Origin: an uncultured Slackia sp.
Lineage (GTDB): Bacteria > Actinomycetota > Coriobacteriia > Coriobacteriales > Eggerthellaceae
DNA: 5,804 bases
Reading direction: 5' to 3'
Assembly: GCA_900553775.1 (NCBI GenBank)
Contig: USEZ01000122.1
Span: 1-5,804, forward strand
Part shown: one piece after another, positions 1 to 5,138 of the stretch
Layout: each line of letters begins with the position of its first letter
How positions within the stretch are numbered: position 1 is the first letter of the stretch
Program-made: the position numbers and the translations under genes
Notes under the pieces: model-generated
The model's database searches: none
Seen by the model: the letters and a program-made list of their open reading frames with translations, nothing else
What the model was told of the DNA's origin: nothing

Positions 1-1
1 C

Positions 2-619
2 TATCTTTGGAGGGCGTTTTCCTTCGAGGCCGACGAGGTATTTTTGGCAACGGCCGCCGACGACCGCACGTGCAAGGAATGCGAACTCATGCTGGGCGAT
101 GATTCCTCGGGCATGAAATCCCAGGCAGAAATCGCCGCGATCGCCCGCACCGCGCCCGATTGCGCGCAGCGTTTTCGCGGCGAATACACGAAGCTGTTCG
201 TGGGTCCCGGCAAGCTTCCCGCTCCGCCTTGGGAATCGGTCTATGTGTGCGGCGAAGATTTGCTGTTCCAGCAAAGCACGCTTGCGGTGCGCCAGGCGTT
301 TCGCGCGGCGGGCTATCGGGCTTCGGGCTATCCGCACGAGGCGGACGACCATCTGGCAACAGAGCTGCATTTCATGGCGACGCTTGCCGAAGACGCAAAG
401 CGCGCCTGCGAAAAACACGATGACGAACGGCTTCGCCTGGCGCTTTCCCGACAGCTCGTGTTTCTGTCCGAGCATCTGAACGTCTGGCTGCCCGCCTTCG
501 TGCAGCGCCTTCGCGAGCAGGCGCCTTCGTCTCTGGGGGCCTTCTATCCGGAATTCGCCGCGCTTGCGGCCGAGGTGTGCAAGGCTGATTCGTCGGCCTT
601 AGGCGAACTGATGGCCTGA
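2..619 (+). CDS. TorD/DmsD-family molecular chaperone, 5'-truncated by the window edge
   Basis: Cytoplasmic chaperone of the TorD/DmsD type. The family binds the Tat signal peptide or apoprotein of DMSO-reductase-family molybdoenzymes and holds them for cofactor insertion. 205 codons are visible. The reading frame is open to the left edge, and the residues before the first possible TTG start (position 44) read YLWRAFSFEADEVFLA, which looks like the first helix of the family, so the true start lies before the window. Family hallmarks are the EYTKLFVGPGKLPAPPWESVY block (visible residues 61-81, with the PPWE turn at 75-78) and a second block HEADDHLATELHFMATLAEDA starting near residue 112. It ends in TGA at 617-619. 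The gene is 105 bases upstream of the sensor kinase and in the same direction. Its client enzyme is not in the window and presumably lies upstream. TorD-family membership is confident, but the specific client cannot be told. Confidence 0.88.
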   Translation, partial: YLWRAFSFEADEVFLATAADDRTCKECELMLGDDSSGMKSQAEIAAIARTAPDCAQRFRGEYTKLFVGPGKLPAPPWESVYVCGEDLLFQQSTLAVRQAFRAAGYRASGYPHEADDHLATELHFMATLAEDAKRACEKHDDERLRLALSRQLVFLSEHLNVWLPAFVQRLREQAPSSLGAFYPEFAALAAEVCKADSSALGELMA

Positions 620-645
620 CGGCGGCCGTTCGAAGGCTGTGCGGC

Positions 646-695
646 CTGCACCGCGCGCGCCGTCTCGCATAGCGCGCCGCGCTTATACGGTGCAG
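646..695. repeat. Inverted repeat between chaperone and kinase genes
   Basis: CTGCACCG at 646-653 is the exact reverse complement of CGGTGCAG at 688-695. The 34-base interior is also partly self-complementary (GCGCGC-rich on both sides of a CTCGCAT segment), so the RNA could form a long, interrupted hairpin just after the chaperone stop codon. There is no T-run after it, so it is not a standard intrinsic terminator. It could be a factor-dependent terminator, an mRNA-stabilising hairpin or an operator in front of the kinase gene. The pairing is seen directly; its role is unknown. Confidence 0.35.
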
Positions 696-712
696 CATGC
701 CTTTCATGACGC

Positions 713-724
713 GGGAGGGGGGGA
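713..724 (+). promoter_or_regulatory. Purine-rich ribosome binding site of the kinase gene, with a seven-G run
   Basis: GGGAGG (713-718) lies six bases before a GTG at 725, and a second GGGGAG (720-725) lies eight bases before an in-frame ATG at 734. Both starts are therefore served. The run of seven G (717-723) is the longest G homopolymer noticed in the window; length change there would alter spacing but not reading frame. Confidence 0.5.
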
Positions 725-1717
725 GTGCGCTTCATGGGCAACGTGAAAATAAAGACCAAGTTCGCCGTGCTTTTGGCGGGGCTGATTATCGTGTCGCTGC
801 TTCTGAGCACGGCGTGGATGTCGAACACCCAGCGCGAACAGACCGAAAACGAACTGCGCGAAAAAGGCATCGCCCTTGCGCAGCAGATGACCGCCGTGTG
901 GGATTTCATGTCGGCGAACCAAGACCGCTTCGAAGCGACGGCATATGCGGAAAACGGCGCCTACCAGGGGCTTCATTGCGCAGTTGCCGGTCGCAGCATC
1001 GGCAAGCTGTTCACCATCGAGTCGGACTACATAACCAGGTTCGTCAACTTCGAGCCGCGCAACAGCGAAGACGAACCCGACGAATTCGAGGCGGCGGCGC
1101 TTGCGGCCTTTAACGAAAGCGCGGACGCGAAAGACTACTACGCCATCACGCACTATGAAGGTCGCGAGGTGTTTCGCTACGTCGCCCCGATGAAGATTCA
1201 GGAAAGCTGCCTTGAATGCCATGGCGGCCCGCGCGGCGAAATCGACGTGACGGGCCACGAGAAGGAAGGCTGGGAGCTTGACGACGTGGGTGGCGCCATC
1301 AGCATCGTGATGCCCATGGATTTGTATCAGGCGGCCGAGCGCGACAACGTGGTGCAAAATGTGGTGTTCTTCATAGGTGTTCTGGTGGCCTGCCTTTTGG
1401 TGGTCTATGCGGCGCTGAGCCATTTGGTGACGGCTCCGCTGCAGCGGATTCGCCATGGCGTCGAGCGCATTCAAGAAGGCGACCTTGGCGTGCGTATGGA
1501 CGAAGAAGAGTCGTCGTTCGAGCTGCGCCTGCTTGCGGCCGAATTCAACAAGATGGCCAACGATCTGGTCGAGCTCTACGACGGTCTTGAAGCCCAGGTG
1601 AAAGACCGCACCAAGCGCCTCGCGCAGGCCAACGAGCTGCTTGAAAGCCAGCGAGAGCAGCTTGAGCGCGCCAACGAGATGCTTCGAAACGACAACAAGT
1701 ACAAGTCCGACTTTTAG
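725..1717 (+). CDS. Haem-binding sensor histidine kinase, N-terminal (sensor) half, ended by a frameshift
   Basis: Membrane sensor portion of a two-component kinase, 330 aa. Residues about 11-32 form a first membrane helix (KFAVLLAGLIIVSLLL core). Residues about 40-205 are an extracytoplasmic domain resembling the Tll0287-like/DUF3365 family, with a c-type haem motif C162-L-E-C165-H166 followed by GG. A second membrane helix spans about 209-232, and a HAMP linker follows from about 235 to 287 with its characteristic proline at 238. A coiled coil rich in Leu, Glu and Gln runs to the end. The protein stops at TAG (1715-1717) after KYKSDF, exactly where such kinases continue LAMMSHELRTPL. That continuation is present in the next frame, so this is the front part of a broken 566-residue kinase. 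The start is GTG 725 or ATG 734; both have usable ribosome binding sites. By family knowledge the haem would sense redox state or a gas ligand. On its own this half has no kinase activity. Confidence 0.85.
   Translation: MRFMGNVKIKTKFAVLLAGLIIVSLLLSTAWMSNTQREQTENELREKGIALAQQMTAVWDFMSANQDRFEATAYAENGAYQGLHCAVAGRSIGKLFTIESDYITRFVNFEPRNSEDEPDEFEAAALAAFNESADAKDYYAITHYEGREVFRYVAPMKIQESCLECHGGPRGEIDVTGHEKEGWELDDVGGAISIVMPMDLYQAAERDNVVQNVVFFIGVLVACLLVVYAALSHLVTAPLQRIRHGVERIQEGDLGVRMDEEESSFELRLLAAEFNKMANDLVELYDGLEAQVKDRTKRLAQANELLESQREQLERANEMLRNDNKYKSDF
1712..1716 (+). other. Frameshift site: TTTTA where TTTTTA would keep the frame
   Basis: The sequence around the break is GAC TTT TAG CCA. With one more T it becomes GAC TTT TTA GCC ATG ATG, giving the SDFLAMMSHEL sequence typical of hybrid and HAMP-linked kinases. 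The break falls six codons before the phospho-acceptor histidine. A programmed -1 slip looks poor: the P-site tRNA-Phe would have to re-pair from UUU to CUU, and four T is short for polymerase slippage. Confidence 0.75.
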
Positions 1718-1719
1718 CC

Positions 1720-2424
1720 ATGATGAGCCACGAGCTGCGTACGCCGCTTACCTCGATCATCGCGTTCGCCGAAATGCTGAACAGGGAAGGCGCCCCGAAA
1801 GACGAGAAAGAGGCCGAAATCCGCCGCGAAATCGAGGCGAACAGCCGCGTGCTGCTGCTGATGATCAACGACATTCTTGAAATGAGCAGGCTCGATGCGG
1901 GCAAGACCGAGGTGGCCTGCGAGACGATCGACCTGGGAGACGTGGTGGGTCTGGTGCAGTCGGTGGTCGCGCCGCTCGCACGTCGCAACGGCATCGCGTT
2001 CTCGTGCGAGATAGAACCCGACGTTCCGCTGATCACGGGCGATTTCGAAAAGGTTCGCCACGTGGTTGAGAACCTGTGCGGCAACGCGATGAAGTTCACG
2101 CCCGAAAACGGGTCGGTCGCCCTTTCGGTGAGCTATCGCCGGGCAACCGGCGACGTGCTCATACGCGTCGCCGACACGGGCATCGGCATTGCCGAGCAAG
2201 ACCAAGAGCGCATTTTCGAGCGCTTCGTGCAGGTTGATTCGTCGGTGTCGCGCAAATTCAACGGCACGGGCTTGGGCCTGGCGCTTGCCAAGGAATACAG
2301 CGAAATGCACGGCGGCTCCATTTCCGTCGAAAGCGCACCGGGGCACGGCTCCGTTTTCACGGTGCGTTTGCCCGTGAAGGCGAAAAGCTGCGCGCTTCGC
2401 CCGGACGCGCAGACGCAGGCATGA
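1720..2424 (+). CDS. Histidine kinase catalytic half (HisKA + HATPase_c)
   Basis: Cytoplasmic autokinase core of the same two-component sensor, 234 aa from ATG 1720. The dimerisation/phospho-acceptor domain begins at once with MMSHELRTPLTSI (phosphorylated histidine H4 of this fragment). The ATPase domain has its N box at 115-127 (N118, N122 in ENLCGNAMKFT), G1 box D152-TGIGI, an F box around ERIFERF, and G2 box G182-TGLGLALA, ending in HGGSISVES...SVFTVRLP. All boxes are complete, so ATP binding and phosphotransfer to a regulator should be possible. There is no Shine-Dalgarno sequence before ATG 1720. Separate translation would need coupling to the TAG just two bases upstream (1715-1717). 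Without the sensor half it would be soluble and uncoupled from haem. It ends at TGA 2422-2424, 63 bases before the response regulator. Confidence 0.82.
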   Translation: MMSHELRTPLTSIIAFAEMLNREGAPKDEKEAEIRREIEANSRVLLLMINDILEMSRLDAGKTEVACETIDLGDVVGLVQSVVAPLARRNGIAFSCEIEPDVPLITGDFEKVRHVVENLCGNAMKFTPENGSVALSVSYRRATGDVLIRVADTGIGIAEQDQERIFERFVQVDSSVSRKFNGTGLGLALAKEYSEMHGGSISVESAPGHGSVFTVRLPVKAKSCALRPDAQTQA

Positions 2425-2446
2425 TGCCGCATGGAAGAATCAAGCG

Positions 2447-2471
2447 AACGCGCTATCATGGTGCGCGCGTT
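2447..2471. repeat. Short hairpin between kinase and regulator genes
   Basis: AACGCGC (2447-2453) pairs exactly with GCGCGTT (2465-2471) across an 11-base loop, followed by TTCATAA. It sits in the 63-base gap, ten bases before the regulator's ribosome binding site. It might weakly attenuate transcription or affect translation of the regulator. The T-run is too short for a confident terminator, and a dyad used as a regulator binding site is equally possible. Confidence 0.3.
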
Positions 2472-2480
2472 TTCATAACG

Positions 2481-2487
2481 AAGGGGG
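2481..2487 (+). promoter_or_regulatory. Ribosome binding site abutting the regulator start codon
   Basis: AAGGGGG runs directly into ATG 2488, leaving no normal spacer unless only AAGG is used (three bases). An in-frame TAA at 2476-2478 rules out an earlier start. The next ATG (2509) would cut into the first beta strand of the receiver domain, so ATG 2488 is kept despite the tight spacing. Confidence 0.45.
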
Positions 2488-3201
2488 ATGGCTGAACAAT
2501 ACAAAGTCATGCTGATCGACGACGACAAGGGTGTTCATACGCTTATGAAACGTATTATCGAGGATGCGGGATACCGATATTGCGCCGCTTACAACGGCGA
2601 CGACGGCTTGAAGATGCTTTCCAAGGAGCATCCTGACCTGCTGCTTCTCGATGTGATGATGCCGGGGACGAACGGGTTCGACGTTTGCCGCGAAATTCGC
2701 GAACGAGGGCGTCGCATTCCGATCGTCTTCCTTTCCGCGAAAGGCGACATCGTGGATAAGAGCATCGGCTTCAAGGCGGGCGGCGACGATTACGTGGTGA
2801 AGCCGTTCAGCCCTGACGAGCTGCTTTTGCGCATCGAAGCGCACCTGCGCCGCCACAAGTCTGACCTGGCATTTGCCAAGGCGGTCAGCCGCGAGGGAAG
2901 CAACAAAACGGGCGATCTGGAAATCCTGTTCAACCGCTACGAGGTTTTGCTGCGCGGCAAGCCGGTCGAGCTGACGGCCAAAGAGTTCGAAATCCTTGCG
3001 CTTTTGGCGTCGAGCCCAGGCCAGGTGTTCACGCGCAACCAGATATTCGAGCACATCTGGGGCCGCGAAAGCCAGGTGGACGAGAACAGCATCACGGTGT
3101 TCATGCGCAAGATCCGCGAAAAGATCGAAGACAACCCGTCGCAGCCGAAATACCTGCTCACCGTGTGGCGCGTGGGGTACAAGTTCGCCGAGCGGGTGTA
3201 G
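2488..3201 (+). CDS. OmpR/PhoB-family response regulator (receiver + winged helix)
   Basis: DNA-binding response regulator, 237 aa, a normal length for the family. The receiver domain (about 5-120) has the acidic pocket D11/D12, phospho-acceptor D55 in LLLLDVMMPG, switch residue S83 in IVFLSAKGD, conserved lysine K105 in VVKPF, and Y102 in GGDDYVVKP. The C-terminal winged helix (about 140-235) has the typical LTAKEFEILALLASSPGQVFTR, a recognition-helix segment DENSITVFMRKIREKI, and the wing WRVGYKF. By position it is the partner of the haem-sensing kinase, which ends 63 bases upstream in the same direction; the two are probably cotranscribed. Target genes are not shown by the sequence. The upstream chaperone operon is a reasonable guess because regulators of this kind often control neighbouring genes. 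All key residues are intact, so the regulator appears functional even though its kinase gene is broken. Confidence 0.93.
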   Translation: MAEQYKVMLIDDDKGVHTLMKRIIEDAGYRYCAAYNGDDGLKMLSKEHPDLLLLDVMMPGTNGFDVCREIRERGRRIPIVFLSAKGDIVDKSIGFKAGGDDYVVKPFSPDELLLRIEAHLRRHKSDLAFAKAVSREGSNKTGDLEILFNRYEVLLRGKPVELTAKEFEILALLASSPGQVFTRNQIFEHIWGRESQVDENSITVFMRKIREKIEDNPSQPKYLLTVWRVGYKFAERV

Positions 3202-3283
3202 CGCAATACGCGCGAGCAAGATGCAGGATGGGGAAGCGCGATGCTTGGCAGGCTCGTAATGACACGAAACGACGCTTGCGGCA

Positions 3284-3318
3284 ACCGATTCGCGTTTTCA
3301 TCGCATCGAAAAATCGGT
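3284..3318. repeat. Weak inverted repeat after the response regulator
   Basis: ACCGATT (3284-3290) pairs with AATCGGT (3312-3318) around a 21-base loop, followed by AAGCGGTTTTG. It may act as a weak transcription end signal for the two-component operon, but the loop is long and the T-run short. No better terminator is seen in the 267-base gap 3202-3468, and no tRNA or convincing small ORF is seen there either. Confidence 0.22.
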
Positions 3319-3376
3319 AAGCGGTTTTGTATGCACGGTCAAATGACTTTCTCCTGTCCAAGTTCTGTTTTTATGC

Positions 3377-3398
3377 GTGAATGCCGACTTTGATTCAC
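3377..3398. promoter_or_regulatory. Operator-like dyad upstream of the first symporter
   Basis: GTGAAT (3377-3382) and ATTCAC (3393-3398) are exact inverted copies with a 10-base spacer, in a locally AT-richer stretch about 30 bases upstream of the -10-like element at 3428. The spacing suits a dimeric regulator contacting successive major grooves. This is a pattern observation only; a six-base arm pair can occur by chance. Confidence 0.25.
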
Positions 3399-3427
3399 TT
3401 CTCATGCAGAGAGGCCTTCGCCAGGCG

Positions 3428-3433
3428 TACAAT
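3428..3433 (+). promoter_or_regulatory. -10-like element of the first symporter gene
   Basis: TACAAT (five of six matches to TATAAT) lies 35 bases before ATG 3469, which would give a leader of roughly 25-30 bases. No convincing -35 box is found 16-18 bases upstream (TGCAGA region), so an activator may be needed or the call may be wrong. Confidence 0.4.
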
Positions 3434-3468
3434 TCATCGCTACGGATTAACTGGGGGAAGGTTGTTGC

Positions 3469-4887
3469 ATGGACATTGTCGGCATACTCAATCAGATCGA
3501 TGCCGTCGTGTGGGGCCCGTTGATGATTTGTCTTCTGCTGGGCTCTCACATCTTTCTGACGATTCGTACGGGCTTCATCCAGCGCAAGCTGCCGCAGGCC
3601 ATCAAAATGTCCGTTGTCAAAGACGAGGATAGCGAAGGCGACGTGAGCCAGTTCGGCGCGCTTGTCACCGCACTGGCGGGCACGATCGGAACGGGTTCGA
3701 TCGTCGGTGTGGCAACCGCCATCATCGCAGGCGGCCCGGGCGCGGTATTTTGGATGTGGCTCACGGGCGTGTTCGGCATCGCCACGAAATACTCCGAGGT
3801 CTACGCGGCCGTGAAGTATCGCGTGAAAGACCATAAGGGCGAGATGCTCGGCGGCGCGATGTATGCGTGGGAGCGCGCCTTCAAACGCAAGGACGGCTCC
3901 ATTCCCTGGTGGGCGAAGCTCGGCGCCGTTTCGTTCGCGCTGTTCGCCATCGTCGCCACCATCGGCACGGGTTCGGCCGTGCAGTCGGCCGCCATGACCG
4001 GCATCATCGAATCGAACTTCCCGGGCATTCCCACGTGGGCCATCGCCCTGGTCATCACCATTTTGGTATCGCTTGTCATCTTCGGCGGCGTGAAAACCGT
4101 TTCCAACGTGTGCGAGAAGCTCGTGCCCTTCATGGCGATCGCCTATACGGTGGGCTGTTTCGTGATCATGGCGTACAACTGGGAATATATCGCCCCCGCA
4201 TTCGCGCTGATCTTCGAATGCGCGTTCACCGCCAAGGCCGCGTTCGGCGGCGCGGTGGGCAGCGGCATCATGGTGGCTTTGCAGTTCGGCTGCGCCCGCG
4301 GCCTGTTCTCCAACGAGAGCGGCCTGGGCTCGGCGCCGATCGTGGCGGCCGCTGCGGCCACGAAAAACCCCGCCCGCCAGGCGCTTGTCGCCATGACGGG
4401 AACCTTCTGGTCCACGGTGGTCATCTGCGCCATCACGGGCATCGTTCTCATCTCTACGATGCTCGCGCATCCCGGCATCGTCGAGGGCGGCAGCATCAAA
4501 GAGGGTGCGGCCCTTGCCAGCGCGGCGTTCGCCACCATCCCGTACCTGGGCACGCCTATTCTGGTGATCGGCATGGTCAGCTTCGCATACTCCACCATTC
4601 TGGGCTGGAGCTATTACGGCAACCGTTGCGCCACGTATCTGTTCGGACGCAAGGCCATCCGTCCGTATCAGATACTCTATGTGCTCGTCGGATTCTTGGG
4701 CGCGATCGGCGTGGGCGACGTGGTGTGGACGGTTTCCGACATCGGCAATGCGCTCATGGCGGTCCCCAACATCATCATGGTGCTGCTGCTTTCGGGCATG
4801 ATCGCGCGCGAGACGAAGCACTACGTCTACGAAGACCATCTCGACGAGGCATACGAAGAGGAAATTCCCGTCATCGACGCGAAATAG
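3469..4887 (+). CDS. Alanine/glycine:cation symporter family protein (AGCS), copy 1
   Basis: Inner-membrane secondary transporter, 472 aa, expected to take up alanine or glycine with Na+ (or H+). Family signatures are clear: SQFGALVTALAGTIGTGSIVGVATAI (about 60-85), GGPGAVFWMWLTGVFGIATKYSE following it, RGLFSNESGLGSAP from R277, and GWSYYGNRC at about 379-387. Many hydrophobic helices alternate with short loops, consistent with about 11 membrane spans, and the C-terminus is an acidic cytoplasmic tail (EDHLDEAYEEEIP). The start ATG 3469 has a good ribosome binding site (GGGGGAAGG, 3453-3461, seven-base spacer). Two positions differ from what I recall as the family norm: S77 where GTGN is usual, and N385 where YYGE is usual. 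A paralogue with N77 follows downstream. The gene has its own -10-like element and terminator, so it is probably monocistronic. Family assignment is firm; the exact substrate is unproven. Confidence 0.95.
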   Translation: MDIVGILNQIDAVVWGPLMICLLLGSHIFLTIRTGFIQRKLPQAIKMSVVKDEDSEGDVSQFGALVTALAGTIGTGSIVGVATAIIAGGPGAVFWMWLTGVFGIATKYSEVYAAVKYRVKDHKGEMLGGAMYAWERAFKRKDGSIPWWAKLGAVSFALFAIVATIGTGSAVQSAAMTGIIESNFPGIPTWAIALVITILVSLVIFGGVKTVSNVCEKLVPFMAIAYTVGCFVIMAYNWEYIAPAFALIFECAFTAKAAFGGAVGSGIMVALQFGCARGLFSNESGLGSAPIVAAAAATKNPARQALVAMTGTFWSTVVICAITGIVLISTMLAHPGIVEGGSIKEGAALASAAFATIPYLGTPILVIGMVSFAYSTILGWSYYGNRCATYLFGRKAIRPYQILYVLVGFLGAIGVGDVVWTVSDIGNALMAVPNIIMVLLLSGMIARETKHYVYEDHLDEAYEEEIPVIDAK

Positions 4888-4910
4888 CGATCGGATATCG
4901 GCCTGAGGCG

Positions 4911-4950
4911 CGGCGGCGAATCGGATACGGTTCGCCGCCGTATTTTTTTT
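4911..4950 (+). terminator. Strong intrinsic terminator after symporter copy 1
   Basis: CGGCGGCGAA (4911-4920) pairs perfectly with TTCGCCGCCG (4931-4940). The ten bases between can add three more pairs (one U-G) and close on a GATA tetraloop, giving a stem of about 13 pairs. Eight consecutive T (4943-4950) follow. The stem begins 23 bases after the stop codon of copy 1 and should separate its transcript from copy 2. Confidence 0.93.
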
Positions 4951-5056
4951 CAACGTCCGAAGCGTGCGACGGCTGCTCTTTCCGCCTTTCGCCGCCTGCT
5001 TTGGCGCTTTAGCGCGCAAAAGTACTCGCGATGCCGCCGCGCCTGCGTACGCCCCG

Positions 5057-5062
5057 TATAAT
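5057..5062 (+). promoter_or_regulatory. -10 element (TATAAT) of the second symporter gene
   Basis: A perfect TATAAT lies after the terminator and 76 bases before ATG 5139, predicting a leader of about 70 bases. There is no recognisable -35 hexamer; the stretch 17 bases upstream is GC-only (CCGCCG). Being in a very GC-rich context, the perfect hexamer is unlikely to be background. Confidence 0.5.
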
Positions 5063-5074
5063 CCGTCCATTCGC

Positions 5075-5097
5075 TCGCGGAAGACGGCTTTTCGCGA
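5075..5097 (+). promoter_or_regulatory. Hairpin in the leader of the second symporter gene
   Basis: TCGCGGAA (5075-5082) can pair with TTTCGCGA (5090-5097), eight pairs including one G-U, around a seven-base loop. It falls inside the predicted leader, 41 bases before the start codon and 30 before the ribosome binding site. It has no T-run. It could be a stabilising hairpin or chance; no known riboswitch pattern is recognised, and the much shorter leader of copy 1 has no counterpart. Confidence 0.25.
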
Positions 5098-5138
5098 ATC
5101 GGCTGCGTCTGTACGGCGCGCGGACACGAGGGGGCGCC

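Larger units (their letters stand above)
725..2424 (+). pseudogene. Complete haem-sensor histidine kinase gene if one frameshift is corrected
   Basis: This is the composite of the sensor and catalytic halves. Shifting back one base after codon TTT at 1712-1714 (reading TTA 1714-1716, GCC, ATG, ATG) joins them as KYKSDF-LA-MMSHELRTPL with no residue missing. The predicted product is about 566 aa: membrane helix, periplasmic CxxCH haem domain, membrane helix, HAMP, coiled coil, HisKA, HATPase_c. No other stop or lesion is seen in either half, and all catalytic boxes are intact. This argues for a very recent mutation, a base-calling error in the T-run, or a tolerated split, rather than a long-dead gene. 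Whether it should be called a pseudogene depends on confirming the four-T run at 1712-1715. Confidence 0.7.

Noticed and set aside
44..46. TTG at 44 as the start of the chaperone gene
   Set aside because: The frame is open upstream to the window edge and the residues before it fit the first family helix, so the true start is outside.
704..1474. Minus-strand open frame antisense to the sensor domain
   Set aside because: No recognisable domain. It overlaps a coding region with clear haem, HAMP and membrane features; a high-GC artefact.
1711..1717. Programmed -1 ribosomal frameshift in the kinase gene
   Set aside because: CTTTTAG lacks a proper X-XXY-YYZ slippery heptamer, the P-site tRNA would mispair after slipping, and no obvious downstream stimulatory structure was noticed. 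Retained only as a minor possibility.
2473..3219. Minus-strand open frame of 248 codons opposite the response regulator
   Set aside because: The + strand frame has every receiver and winged-helix landmark; the antisense product is featureless.
3202..3468. A hidden small gene or RNA in the 267-base gap
   Set aside because: No frame there has a convincing ribosome binding site and protein-like composition, and no tRNA-like cloverleaf was seen; only the weak inverted repeats and the -10-like element stand out.
3867..5012. A 381-codon + strand open frame overlapping symporter copy 1
   Set aside because: It is an out-of-frame reading of copy 1 with an Arg/His-rich low-complexity product, and it runs through the terminator hairpin.
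3298..5127. A 609-codon open frame on the minus strand
   Set aside because: It lies antisense to symporter copy 1 and the intergenic region. Its product is rich in Arg, His, Asp and Ala with no fold or motif, as expected from the mirror of a high-GC gene, and copy 1 is a firm family match on the + strand.
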